64,000 bases of DNA from JAKAXS01 sp965279065 (GTDB lineage Bacteria > Pseudomonadota > Alphaproteobacteria > Rhizobiales > Hyphomicrobiaceae). Shown in pieces: positions 32,100-41,505 of the stretch (positions are counted from its first letter, which is position 1; each line of letters starts with the position of its first letter). Under the pieces are notes generated by a model that had not been told where the DNA came from, made no database searches, and saw nothing but the letters and a program-made list of their open reading frames with translations. The stretch is taken from NCBI GenBank assembly GCA_965279065.1, contig OZ257134.1:4030001-4094000 (forward strand). Reading direction: 5' to 3'. The position numbers and the translations under genes were made by a program.

Positions 32100-34931
32100 C
32101 TATGTCTTGGGCTTTGCGCCGGTAGTCCGCAATTGCTTCAGAATATAAAGCGCATCAAGAGCTTGTCGCGGGGTTAGCGTATCCGGCTGCAGCTTGTCGA
32201 GTTCCAGTTCCACGTCCGACGTCTTTACTCGCCGGGAAGTGTCGTCGGCCTGCACCATTGCTGCAAAAAGCGGCAGATCCGCCAAGGGTTTGCGATCCCC
32301 GCCGCGCCGATCGTTCTTCTCCAGAAGCGCCAGCACCTCGCCCGCCCGCTTCACCACGCGGCCGGGCATGCCCGCGAGCTTGGCGACCTGGATGCCGTAC
32401 GAGCCCTCCGCGGCCCCGCGCTTCACCTTGTGCAGGAACACGATCTCGTCGTGCCACTCCGTCACGTCCATCGTCACGTTGGCGATGTGCGTCATGCGCC
32501 CGGCCAGCGCCGTGAGCTCGTGATAATGCGTGGCAAACAGCGCACGGCAGCACGATACGTCGTGCAGATATTCAACGGTCGCCCAGGCGATCGACAGCCC
32601 GTCGAACGTCGCCGTGCCGCGTCCGATCTCGTCCAGGATCACCAGCGACTTCGCCGTCGCCTGGTTGAGAATGCCGGCAGTCTCGACCATCTCCACCATG
32701 AAGGTGGACCGGCCTCGCGCCAGATCGTCCGCCGCGCCTACGCGACTGAACAACCGGTCGACGACGCCGATGTGCGCGCTGCGCGCCGGCACGTAGGAGC
32801 CCATCTGTGCCAGCACGGCGATCAGCGCGTTCTGCCTGAGGAACGTCGACTTGCCGGCCATGTTCGGTCCGGTGACGAGCCAGATCCGGGCATCCTTCTC
32901 CTCGTCGAACCCTGGCGGCGTCGCGGCGGCAGCGCGGCCGAGCACGCAATCGTTCTCGATGAACGCGCCGCCCTTGGCCTGCCGCAATGCCTGTTCCACG
33001 ACGGGATGTCGCCCGCCCCTGATCTCGAACACCTCCGAGGTGTCGATCTGCGGCCGCACCCAGCCCTGCTCCTGCGCCAGCTCCGCCAGCGCCGCGATGT
33101 GATCGAGCTCTGCCAGCGCCGCCGAGACGGCGGAGAGTGCCCGCTCCTGCCCCGCCACGCAGGCGCACAGCTCGGTAAACACCTCCAGTTCGATCGCCAG
33201 AGCCCGCTCACCCGCCGAGGCGATGCGGCCTTCGATATCGGACAGCTCCCGCGTCGTGAAGCGCACGGCATTCGCCATCGTCTGCTTGTGTCGGAACGTG
33301 TCCGACAGCGGCTCCGACAACATTGGCTTGGCGTTTTGCTGCGTCACCTCGATGAAGTAGCCGAGGATGTTGTTGTGACGGATCTTCAGCGCCTTGATGC
33401 CGGTTTCGGCGACGTATTGCGCTTCGAGTTCTGCAAGCACCTTGCGGCTGTCGTCCTTCAGCCGCCGCGCCTCGTCCAGTTCCGGCCGCCAGCCCTCTTT
33501 CACGAATCCGCCGTCGCGCTTCAGGTGCGGTGGGGCCTCGACCAGCCCCCCTGTCAGCAGCCGGTCCAACTCAGTATCGGTCCCGCCCAGCCTCGTGATG
33601 ATGCCGACAAGCTCTTCGGTCGGGCCAAGCCCGCCGGCCGCCATGCTCTTGAGCCTGTCGTGGCCCTGGCGTGCCGCGCCCAGGCCGTCGCGAATGGCCG
33701 CAAGATCACGCGGCCCGCCGCGCCCGAATGCCAGCCGCGAGACCGCGCGCGCCACGTCCGGCGCTCCGCGAAGGATGTTTCGCAGGTCGCCGCGCAGCGG
33801 GTCGTCGTCTGCCAGCGCTCCGACGGCGTCGAGCCGTCGCTGGATCGCAGCCACATCCTGCAATGGCGACGACAGTCGTGCCGCAAGCTCGCGCGCACCC
33901 GCACCCGTCAGCGTCCGATCGATGGCCGATAGCAGGCTGCCCTGCTTTTCGCCGGACGTCGATCGTGTCAGCTCCAGCGACGCGCGGCTCGATGCGTCGA
34001 TCATCAGCACACCGGCCGCGCCGGTCTTGCGCGGCGCCCGGACCACGGGCTTGGCGCCGAGTTGCGTCAGCTCGATGTAGCGCAGCAGCGCACCGATCGC
34101 CGCCAGTTCCGCGCGCGAAAAGCCGCCGAACGCCCCAAGCTCGGCCACGCCAAGGATGCCCTTCAGATTGCGTTCGCCCGCCAGACTGTCGAACGAGGCC
34201 GACGGCACGGGCGTCATCGCCGCCCCCGCCCATTCGATCCAGCGCTTGACGTCGGCATCACCGGCCAGCGCGTCGCCGAGCAGCACCTCGCCCGGCGCCA
34301 GCCGGATCAGCTCTCCGGCGAGATCCGCTCCGCAGACCTCGCCCACCTCGCACTCGCCCGTCGAGATATCGAGTGAGGCCAAGGCCAGCCGCGTCTCCGT
34401 CGCATTGACCGCCGTAACGCCCGGCTCGCGATAGATTGCCGTCAGGTAGTTGCGCGCCTTGGCGTCGAGCAGCGTCTCTTCTGTCAGCGTGCCTGGCGTG
34501 ACGAGTCGCACAACGTCGCGCCGCACGACGGCCTTGGCGCCCCGTTTGCGCGCTTCGGCGGGATCTTCCAACTGCTCGCACACCGCCACGCGGTAACCGA
34601 GCCGGATCAACCGCTGCAGATACTCGTCCGCGCGATGGATCGGCACGCCGCACATCGGAATGTCTTCGCCCAGGTGCTTGCCGCGCTTGGTCAGCACGAT
34701 GCTCAGCGCCCGCGACGCGGTCACCGCATCCTCGAAAAACAGCTCGTAGAAATCGCCCATTCGGTACCAGAGGATGCTGTCCGGATTGGCGGCCTTGATC
34801 TCCAGGAACTGGGCCATGGACGGCGTCACGCCGTCGGGAACGATAGACGGCGTCACGCTGTCGGGCACAACCGGCGAAGGTTCTGCGACTGCGGCAGGAT
34901 TGTTTGGTTGTGAAGGCTTGCGGCCGGCCAT
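32100..34931 (-). CDS. mutS: DNA mismatch repair protein MutS
   Basis: A 943-residue mismatch-binding ATPase. About 40 N-terminal residues are a Pro/Ser/Val-rich extension with a repeated VPDxVTPS; the mismatch-binding FYELF motif follows (MGDFYELFFEDA, the Phe that stacks on the mismatch). The ATPase has Walker A GPNMAGKST near 685 and DEIGRGTATFDGLSIAWA (Walker B and the DTxxD-like region). It works with MutL; no mutL is in view. First gene of mutS-glnD-TPR, on the minus strand. Confidence 0.96.
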   Translation of the reverse strand: MAGRKPSQPNNPAAVAEPSPVVPDSVTPSIVPDGVTPSMAQFLEIKAANPDSILWYRMGDFYELFFEDAVTASRALSIVLTKRGKHLGEDIPMCGVPIHRADEYLQRLIRLGYRVAVCEQLEDPAEARKRGAKAVVRRDVVRLVTPGTLTEETLLDAKARNYLTAIYREPGVTAVNATETRLALASLDISTGECEVGEVCGADLAGELIRLAPGEVLLGDALAGDADVKRWIEWAGAAMTPVPSASFDSLAGERNLKGILGVAELGAFGGFSRAELAAIGALLRYIELTQLGAKPVVRAPRKTGAAGVLMIDASSRASLELTRSTSGEKQGSLLSAIDRTLTGAGARELAARLSSPLQDVAAIQRRLDAVGALADDDPLRGDLRNILRGAPDVARAVSRLAFGRGGPRDLAAIRDGLGAARQGHDRLKSMAAGGLGPTEELVGIITRLGGTDTELDRLLTGGLVEAPPHLKRDGGFVKEGWRPELDEARRLKDDSRKVLAELEAQYVAETGIKALKIRHNNILGYFIEVTQQNAKPMLSEPLSDTFRHKQTMANAVRFTTRELSDIEGRIASAGERALAIELEVFTELCACVAGQERALSAVSAALAELDHIAALAELAQEQGWVRPQIDTSEVFEIRGGRHPVVEQALRQAKGGAFIENDCVLGRAAAATPPGFDEEKDARIWLVTGPNMAGKSTFLRQNALIAVLAQMGSYVPARSAHIGVVDRLFSRVGAADDLARGRSTFMVEMVETAGILNQATAKSLVILDEIGRGTATFDGLSIAWATVEYLHDVSCCRALFATHYHELTALAGRMTHIANVTMDVTEWHDEIVFLHKVKRGAAEGSYGIQVAKLAGMPGRVVKRAGEVLALLEKNDRRGGDRKPLADLPLFAAMVQADDTSRRVKTSDVELELDKLQPDTLTPRQALDALYILKQLRTTGAKPKT

Positions 34932-35484
34932 CTCTCACCCGTGAACTTGCGGGCGAAGGCATAGCGCGAGGAGCCGGCCGGCGCAAAGCAAGGCGCCGCG
35001 ACCGCCGAGGGCGTGGTTCCGGCAAGCGCACAATCCAACGCCGACACCGGCAGCGGCTGGTGGGGGGATGCCGCTGCACGTCTGGCTTGTGTGCTCGCCG
35101 GATTCCGCATGCGCAGCTACTGGCGTACGTCCCGCCGAAGCGCGCGCAACATCAACCGGTGTGCATCGTCTGCCTAAAGTAGTCCGCTAGCAAAAATACC
35201 GTGTGCGGACAGTAATCTCGCGAACATCGAAAAGTTAAACTGGGATGAGCTTTGGCGTAGCCACGCACACGTTGTTGGGATTCTCCCTCTGCGGCAATCA
35301 GATTTTTCACCAATCCGCAGAAAAGCTTAGATGAACTCATTCTGAGCACGGAATATTAGTGTAGTGCGCGACGGAAACGAGACGGCTTGGCGCCTTGACC
35401 CTTCGCGCGGGTCGACGTCACTGAATTTCTGTCGTAGGCCACGCGTTCCCACCGTTGCCGCCGCCGCATACGCGCGGCCTTTAG
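34932..35484. other. Divergent intergenic region between mutS and maeB
   Basis: About 550 bases with no convincing gene; a 65-residue open frame at 35152-35349 (minus) shows no family character. The stretch from about 35150 to 35370 is less GC-rich than the flanks and probably contains the maeB promoter. An inverted repeat, TCTGCGG and CCGCAGA, lies at 35288-35294 and 35315-35321 around 20 bases of AT-rich DNA, and could be an operator. Nothing else stands out. Confidence 0.45.
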
Positions 35485-37767
35485 ATGTCAGGTCTCATGG
35501 CCATCAAAATTCCCGTCGCGCGGGTCACCGCGCAGGAAGCCCTTCAGTTTCACGCTCAGGGAAAGCCCGGCAAGCTGGAGATTACCCCGACCAAGCCGTT
35601 GGCGACGCAACGCGACCTTTCGCTGGCCTATTCGCCGGGCGTCGCCGCACCGGTCGAAGCCATCGCCGACAACAAGGCGCTCGCCTACGAGTATACCAAC
35701 AAGGGCAACATGATCGCCGTCGTGTCGAACGGCACGGCCATCCTCGGCCTGGGTAACCTCGGCGCCCTCGCCTCCAAGCCCGTCATGGAGGGCAAGGGCG
35801 CGCTGTTCAAGCGCTTCGCCGACATCGACGCGATCGACCTCCTTGTCGACACCGAGGACGTCGACGCCTTCATCAACTGTGTGCGCTATCTCGGTCCGTC
35901 CTTCGGCGGCATCAACCTGGAAGACATCAAGGCGCCTGACTGCTTCATTATCGAAGACAAGCTGAAGGAGCTGCTCGACATCCCCGTCTTCCATGACGAC
36001 CAGCATGGCACGGCGATCATTGCCACCGCCGGCCTCATCAACGCCCTGGAGCTGACGGGTCGCGACATCAAGACCTGCAAGATCGTCGTCAACGGCGCCG
36101 GCGCCGCCGGCATAGCTTGCCTCGAGTTGCTGGGCGCAATGGGCATGCCGAAGAACAACGTCATCCTCTGCGATACCAAGGGCGTCATCTACCAGGGTCG
36201 CAAGGACGGCATGAACCAGTGGAAGTCGGCCTATGCCGCCAAGACCAAGGCGCGCACTCTGGAAGAGGCTGCCGTCGGCGCCGACGTTCTATTCGGCCTA
36301 TCTGCCAAGGGCGCCTTCACGCCGGCGATGGTGAAGTCGATGGCCAAGAAGCCCATCATCTTCGCGATGGCCAATCCCGACCCGGAAATCACGCCGGAGG
36401 ATGCGCATGCCGCCGTCGACGACGCCATCGTTGCCACCGGACGCTCCGACTATCCCAACCAGGTCAACAACGTCTTGTGCTTCCCCTTCATGTTTCGCGG
36501 TGCGCTCGATGTTCAGGCCTCCACCATCAACGTCGAGATGAAGATCGCCGCCGTCCGCGCCCTGGCTGAACTTGCCCGCGCCGAAGTGCCCGACCAGGTG
36601 ATGGCGGCCTTCCATGGCCAGCGCCCGACATTCGGTCCGGAGTACATCATCCCCGCGCCGTTCGATCCGCGCCTCATCAGTCACGTGCCGCCCGCCGTCG
36701 CCAAGGCCGCGATGGACACCGGCGTCGCTCGCCGCCCTATCGTCAACATGGAAGGCTACCTGGCGCGCCTCAAAGGCCGCCTTGACCCCGTCGTCGGCTG
36801 GTTGCACTCCACGTTCGACAAGGTGCGCGCCGAACCTCAAACCGTCATCTTCTCCGAAGGCGAAGAGCCCGCCGTTATTCGCGCTGCCAATACCTACTTC
36901 CAGGAAGGCTTCGGCACACCAATTCTCGTCGGCAGCGCCGATGTGGTGCGCAAGCAGTTTAAGGATCTTGGCATCAAGCTGCGTTCCGAGTTCCAGATCT
37001 GCGACACGCGCCAGGACGGCCACGCCGAAGAGTTCACCGAATTCCTCTACGCCCGCCTGCAGCGCCGTGGCTATCTGCGCCGTGACTGCGAGCGCCTGGT
37101 CCGCAACGAGCGCAACATCTACGCTGCCCTCAAGGTCGCCCACGGCCACGCTGGCGCGATGGTGGCAGGCGTCACCCGCAACTGGACCAGTGTGTTCCAG
37201 GACATTCGCCGCGTCATGGACCCCAAGCCCGGCCGTAATGTCATCGGTGTCTCGCTGGCCCTGTGCCGCGGCCGTGCCGTGCTCATCGCCGACACCAGCG
37301 TGCACGACATGCCCGACGCGCGCCAGCTCGCCAACATCGCCATCGAAGCCGCGCGCGCCGCCCGCAAGTTCGGCATCGAACCGCGCGTCGCCATGCTGGC
37401 GTACTCCACGTTCGGCCAGCCGCGCGGCGAACGCTCGGACGAAGTGCGCAAGGCCGTCGACTTGCTACGCGATCAGGACGTCGACTTCGAATACGACGGC
37501 GATATGGCTGCCGACGTCGCCCTCAACCCTGAGCTGCGCAAGCTCTATCCCTTCTGTCGCCTGACCGACACGGCCAACGTCCTCGTCATGCCCGCATTCC
37601 ATGCCGCGTCGATCTCCACCAAAATGCTGCGCGAGCTAGGTGGCGCAACGGTGATGGGGCCGATGCTCGTGGGCCTCCAGCACTCAGTTCAGATCGCGAC
37701 GCTCGGGTCCAAGGATACCGACATCGTCAATCTCGCTGCGCTCGCCGCCTATCAACTCGGAAGCTAG
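35485..37767 (+). CDS. maeB: NADP-dependent malic enzyme with C-terminal phosphotransacetylase-like domain
   Basis: A 760-residue cytoplasmic enzyme that decarboxylates malate to pyruvate and makes NADPH. Residues about 1-430 are the malic enzyme part: SPGVAAPVEAI, DDQHGTAIIATAGLINAL and VVNGAGAAGIACLELLGAMG (cofactor site). Residues about 435-760 are the phosphotransacetylase-like part (ending in VMGPMLVGLQHSVQIA), which regulates rather than catalyses in known MaeB. Another ATG at 35497 (MAIKIPVAR) is possible; AGGT just before it makes it slightly better placed. Monocistronic by position. Confidence 0.94.
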   Translation: MSGLMAIKIPVARVTAQEALQFHAQGKPGKLEITPTKPLATQRDLSLAYSPGVAAPVEAIADNKALAYEYTNKGNMIAVVSNGTAILGLGNLGALASKPVMEGKGALFKRFADIDAIDLLVDTEDVDAFINCVRYLGPSFGGINLEDIKAPDCFIIEDKLKELLDIPVFHDDQHGTAIIATAGLINALELTGRDIKTCKIVVNGAGAAGIACLELLGAMGMPKNNVILCDTKGVIYQGRKDGMNQWKSAYAAKTKARTLEEAAVGADVLFGLSAKGAFTPAMVKSMAKKPIIFAMANPDPEITPEDAHAAVDDAIVATGRSDYPNQVNNVLCFPFMFRGALDVQASTINVEMKIAAVRALAELARAEVPDQVMAAFHGQRPTFGPEYIIPAPFDPRLISHVPPAVAKAAMDTGVARRPIVNMEGYLARLKGRLDPVVGWLHSTFDKVRAEPQTVIFSEGEEPAVIRAANTYFQEGFGTPILVGSADVVRKQFKDLGIKLRSEFQICDTRQDGHAEEFTEFLYARLQRRGYLRRDCERLVRNERNIYAALKVAHGHAGAMVAGVTRNWTSVFQDIRRVMDPKPGRNVIGVSLALCRGRAVLIADTSVHDMPDARQLANIAIEAARAARKFGIEPRVAMLAYSTFGQPRGERSDEVRKAVDLLRDQDVDFEYDGDMAADVALNPELRKLYPFCRLTDTANVLVMPAFHAASISTKMLRELGGATVMGPMLVGLQHSVQIATLGSKDTDIVNLAALAAYQLGS

Positions 37768-37783
37768 AGCCTGGTCGTTCTCG

Positions 37784-37804
37784 ATGCGAGCATCCAGCTC
37801 GCAT
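37784..37804 (+). terminator. Hairpin downstream of maeB
   Basis: ATGCGAGC-atcca-GCTCGCAT is a perfect 8-bp stem with a 5-base loop, 17 bases after the maeB stop. It overlaps by one base a possible -35 box for the next gene, so it could be a terminator for maeB or part of the control of the retron cassette. Confidence 0.55.
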
Positions 37805-37832
37805 TGACGACCGTGCGCCAGCCGCCAAAATT
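37804..37832 (+). promoter_or_regulatory. Candidate promoter of the retron-like cassette
   Basis: TTGACG (37804-37809), a 17-base spacer, then AAAATT (37827-37832). The -35 box is near-perfect and the -10 box weak. It lies about 57 bases before the proposed start of the ARM-like gene, and is the only plausible sigma-70 site in the short gap after maeB. Confidence 0.3.
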
Positions 37833-37888
37833 CTGTCACCCTCCGTGGGCTAGGCTCAGGCAACGGGTTGCAACGCATGCGGAGCAGC

Positions 37889-39913
37889 ATGTTAAAGCAG
37901 CTTGAGTGGAGCCGGGGGAAACCGCGCGTGAATGTCGACAAGCTACGGCAGACGATCGAGCAATTGCTCGCGTCTCAGCCCGACAACAAGCGCTTGCGCG
38001 ACAACCTCGAAGGCCTCGTCAACGCACCGAGTTTTCCTGGACTGACGTGGTTCTGGGGGCCGCGCTTATACGCTCGGTCGCGCCCGCTCTTCCGCCCGCT
38101 CATCCTCAACCAGTTCTCAGACTGGCTCGTCGACGACAGCGGTAGCTGGAAAAAGGTGCGCTGGACCGAACACGCGGTCGACCTGGAGACATGGCTCGAC
38201 GCCGCCCGTTCCGCACGAGACGTTGTGCTGGTGCGCAAGCTGCAATCCTGGAAATTCGCCAAGCAGGAAGGCTGGGGTCGCGACAACGCGCGCTTCTGCG
38301 AAGCGCTCAAGCAGGCCTATAAATCTGCCCCGACGCCCGCCGCTCGCACCATCGTGCTGGACGAGTTCGATGACTGGTTCGATCTCGACGAAGCCACCGC
38401 CCGCGACCTTTATCAAACTGATCGCGCCGCCTCGCCCTTCATCCTGAAGCACCTGCCGCGCTACTACTGGAACGACAAGAAGCGCGAGATGTGGGACGGC
38501 CTCGGCGGCGACGCCCGCATCAAGGGTGACAACAAGCTCTACTACGCGCTCTATCGCGCTCTAATGCCGGCCGAGCGCTGGAACGCCGAGGTCATCCTCC
38601 TTGCCGACGGTATTCCCGAGGTGGCCCGCCTCAACGATGCCCTGGAGGAACGTCACCTCTCCGGCTACGGCATTGAACGTAGCGCCACCATGATCAAGCT
38701 GCTGGAGAAACGCGGCCGCGATGTGATGCCGTATGTCCGCGCGCATCTCGACGATCTCGTTGGCGGCTGGCGCGGCGATCCGGTCAAGCCGGTCCTCGAT
38801 CTCGCCACCAAGAATGGCTGGTGGGACCTCTGGGCTTCCGCAATCCGCAGTGGCCGTGGCAACCAGCATTTCAACAAGGCGGTGGAAGCCCTCGTCAAGG
38901 ATGAAGCGCTCGACGAGCTGGCACGCGTCGAGCGCCTAAAGGCTCTGGCCGGTGTCTCGCGCGAATGGAACTGGCCAGGTGTCGGACTCGCCGTCGTCCA
39001 TGAATTGCACGACTACCAGGCCGTGGCTCTGTACAAGCGCTATCCGGATCTCGTGCGCGGCCCATTCCGCCCCAACGTCACACCGCGCTGGTGGCGTGGC
39101 TCGGAGGGCCTGCTGCAGGCCCTCCTGCTGGCCGGCGACGAGGAGATGATCGACATCGTCGCCAGCCGATACGCCACGCGCGTCGGCGAAAACCGCTCCA
39201 ACGACAACGCAACGGCCATGACGAGCTTCGCCGAATGGGAGAAGTCCCTGGGGAACGACCCGGCGCCGGAGCCATCGGCCCCCGCCAAAGCCGAGAGCAA
39301 CAAGAAGAGGAAGCCGAAAGGCAAAGGCGCGCTACAAGTTCTCGCCGAATACTACCAGGCCATCCGCGATCGCGACGACGCCGAATTCGCCCGCCGCGCC
39401 TCCAACGTGCTGACGCGCATCCCGGCCTTTTCCATCTATGACTTCAACAGCACGCTGCGCGGCAATCCGCTCGCCCGCCTGCTGTTCGTCCGCTCGCTCG
39501 AATCCTATCTCGGCGTACCCGGCGCCGTCCGAGATCTCGTCGAAGGGTCCGAGATCAATGTCCAGAAGCTCGCCTACCGCATCCTGGCGCAGAACGACAT
39601 TCGCGCCCGCACCCTCGCGGCGCAGAATATCGACATCCTCGTCGGCACGTTGTTGCGCCCCATCTTCCGCAAGACGCGGCTGCCCGCCTTCGATGCGTTG
39701 GCCAATGCCGCCCGTCATGACGCAGCAACCGGCGAACGCGTGCTGTCCCGCGCCCGTGACGCCTTGCGGCTGCCAGACAAGAAGTATCCCAAGGAAGAGT
39801 TGATCGGCCTTATCGCCAAGGTCATCGCCGCCAATCCCTCGTTGGCGGCCGCCGGGGAGCAGCCTGTGATCTATCGCCGCGCGCCGGCGCCGGGTACGGA
39901 GGCCACTCCATGA
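37889..39913 (+). CDS. Armadillo/HEAT-like helical repeat protein of a retron cassette
   Basis: A 674-residue protein (starting at the ATG at 37889, after GGAG; TTG 37868 and ATG 37877 are alternatives). It reads as helix after helix with no enzyme motif, signal peptide or membrane segment. Repeating helical pairs such as LLEKRGRDVMPYVRAHLDDL and ALVKDEALDELARVERLKAL are compatible with ARM/HEAT solenoids. A basic low-complexity linker (NKKRKPKGKG) near residue 470 splits the protein in two. It overlaps the next gene by ATGA, so both are likely made together. I recall type XIII retrons pairing an ARM protein with a WHSWIM protein and an RT; on that basis it is called an effector or chaperone-like partner. 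By itself the sequence would be hypothetical. Confidence 0.68.
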   Translation: MLKQLEWSRGKPRVNVDKLRQTIEQLLASQPDNKRLRDNLEGLVNAPSFPGLTWFWGPRLYARSRPLFRPLILNQFSDWLVDDSGSWKKVRWTEHAVDLETWLDAARSARDVVLVRKLQSWKFAKQEGWGRDNARFCEALKQAYKSAPTPAARTIVLDEFDDWFDLDEATARDLYQTDRAASPFILKHLPRYYWNDKKREMWDGLGGDARIKGDNKLYYALYRALMPAERWNAEVILLADGIPEVARLNDALEERHLSGYGIERSATMIKLLEKRGRDVMPYVRAHLDDLVGGWRGDPVKPVLDLATKNGWWDLWASAIRSGRGNQHFNKAVEALVKDEALDELARVERLKALAGVSREWNWPGVGLAVVHELHDYQAVALYKRYPDLVRGPFRPNVTPRWWRGSEGLLQALLLAGDEEMIDIVASRYATRVGENRSNDNATAMTSFAEWEKSLGNDPAPEPSAPAKAESNKKRKPKGKGALQVLAEYYQAIRDRDDAEFARRASNVLTRIPAFSIYDFNSTLRGNPLARLLFVRSLESYLGVPGAVRDLVEGSEINVQKLAYRILAQNDIRARTLAAQNIDILVGTLLRPIFRKTRLPAFDALANAARHDAATGERVLSRARDALRLPDKKYPKEELIGLIAKVIAANPSLAAAGEQPVIYRRAPAPGTEATP

Positions 39914-41499
39914 TCGTCTTCGTCGATTACGCCTCGCCGTCCGAATTCGACTCGACCGGCGACAAGACCACCGTCGGCTTGTCCACCAACGCCCGCCGCC
40001 CTGTGAAATTTCACGGTATCGTTCGCGACCACGGCTTCTTCCTGCGCATCGCCCTGCGGGCGCTTGGCGAGGTCGTCTGGTCTGACGACACCTGGGTCGC
40101 CCAGTCCGACATTCTCGACCCCGTCATCACGGTCCATCCCGACCGCATCTTCTTCGAGGCCTTCAGCCAGGACCAGTCGACGTATGCCGCGCTGATCGTC
40201 GACCCCGCCATCTTCGAATCCGTCGGCGACATCCACACCGGCACCACCAACATCGATTTCACGGCCTGGCTGTGGGGCGCGCTCGGCGAAATGCGCACCA
40301 GCCGCTCCACGACCTTCCGTATCGGCCCGGAAGGCTTCGACGTGCGTACTTCGGGCGGCGGCGGTCGCTTCGAAAAGAAGGTCGAGATTCCCGAGACGTG
40401 GGTGCGGGGCTTTCTGCAGGTCCAGGCTGCCATGGGCATGCCGGGCACACGCGTACGCGCCAAGGCCATCGACCTCCTCGCCGCCATTCGCTTCCTGCGC
40501 GTGATGAAGTCCAACGTCTCCCCGCGCGCCCTGCGCTACGAGTTCGAACCCGGCAAGGACGCGAGGCTGATCCTGGAACCGTGGGAGCAGGCCTTCGAAC
40601 TGCAAGGTGCCGACCACAATTACACCGAACTCAAGACCACGCGTGTCTGGGGTCGCCGCCGCATGAAGCTGATCGAGGGGCTGCTGCCCTTCGCCGAAAA
40701 CGTCGACATCTATCTGAAGGGCCGCGCGCTGCCGAGCTTCTACGCCGTCAAGCTGCCGGGTATGACGTTTCTGCTTGGTGTCACCGGCTGGTCGGGCAGC
40801 GCCTTTACCGGAACTGGAGGTTTCGATCTGCTCGCCGAAGCCGCCACGGCCGACGACGCGCACGTCGATCACGCGTTGGCCCTGCTCCGCGAGCACTACC
40901 ACGCCTCGGTCGAGGACATCGCTCGCGCCCTCGGCATCGACCTGCCTTCGGCCTCGCGCGTGCTGGTGCGGCTGTGCCGCCAGGGCCGCGCCATGTTCGA
41001 CGTGGAGACGCGTCGCTATCGCCATCGCGAGCTGTTTGAAGTCCCTGCCGACGAGAAGAAGTACTTCCCGCCCGATCGCCGCCAGGAACTGGCGATGGCG
41101 ATGCTCCAACAGAACCAGGTCCGCGTCACGAGCAGCACGGCCGAAGAAACCAAGAAGATCCGCAAGTTCAAGGATCCCGAGTCCGGCCAGAAGCTGGCGC
41201 GAGAGATCACCTTCCGCGACTGGCGCATCATCGGCGCCGCCGGCACCGAAGATCCCGTCGAGATCGTCATCAACGACAACGGCCGCATCATCTTCGGCCG
41301 CTGCACGTGCGAGCACTTCAAGGAGCACCTGATGAACCAGGGCCCCTGCGAACACATGCTGGCGCTGTTCAAGGCCAGCGAGCCGCAACGCACCGATGCG
41401 CCCGCGAGCGCACCTGTCGCCGGCGACGTCCCCGCCGCGACGCGCAAGGCGCCGTCGCGATGGGAGGTTGACGGAACCAGCGGGAGTGAGGTTCAATGA
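39910..41499 (+). CDS. Winged-helix plus SWIM zinc-finger protein of a retron cassette (WHSWIM)
   Basis: A 529-residue protein. Residues about 1-300 are mixed alpha/beta of unknown fold. Residues about 315-375 form a winged helix (SVEDIARALGIDLPSASRVL, then LCRQGRAMFDV and RRYRHREL as the wing). Near the C-terminus is a SWIM zinc finger, C465-x-C467 and C480-x-H482 (GRCTCEHF, GPCEHML), which in other proteins binds DNA or proteins. The C-terminal tail is Pro/Ala-rich. It overlaps the ARM-like gene by 4 bases and is followed at once by the candidate retron RNA. The combination with ARM and RT matches my memory of type XIII retrons; its biochemical action is unknown. Confidence 0.75.
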   Translation: MIVFVDYASPSEFDSTGDKTTVGLSTNARRPVKFHGIVRDHGFFLRIALRALGEVVWSDDTWVAQSDILDPVITVHPDRIFFEAFSQDQSTYAALIVDPAIFESVGDIHTGTTNIDFTAWLWGALGEMRTSRSTTFRIGPEGFDVRTSGGGGRFEKKVEIPETWVRGFLQVQAAMGMPGTRVRAKAIDLLAAIRFLRVMKSNVSPRALRYEFEPGKDARLILEPWEQAFELQGADHNYTELKTTRVWGRRRMKLIEGLLPFAENVDIYLKGRALPSFYAVKLPGMTFLLGVTGWSGSAFTGTGGFDLLAEAATADDAHVDHALALLREHYHASVEDIARALGIDLPSASRVLVRLCRQGRAMFDVETRRYRHRELFEVPADEKKYFPPDRRQELAMAMLQQNQVRVTSSTAEETKKIRKFKDPESGQKLAREITFRDWRIIGAAGTEDPVEIVINDNGRIIFGRCTCEHFKEHLMNQGPCEHMLALFKASEPQRTDAPASAPVAGDVPAATRKAPSRWEVDGTSGSEVQ

Positions 41500-41505
41500 G
41501 TTTGA

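Noticed and set aside
32430..33932. A 500-codon plus-strand open frame over mutS
   Set aside because: Shadow of mutS with Arg/Gln/His-rich composition and no domain.
35152..35349. A 65-codon minus-strand open frame upstream of maeB
   Set aside because: Unsupported by ribosome site or family; the AT-richer DNA suggests control sequence.
39871..41496. A 541-codon open frame on the minus strand opposite the WHSWIM gene
   Set aside because: High GC leaves antisense frames open. The plus frame has a winged helix and a SWIM site, with 4-base overlap to its neighbour.
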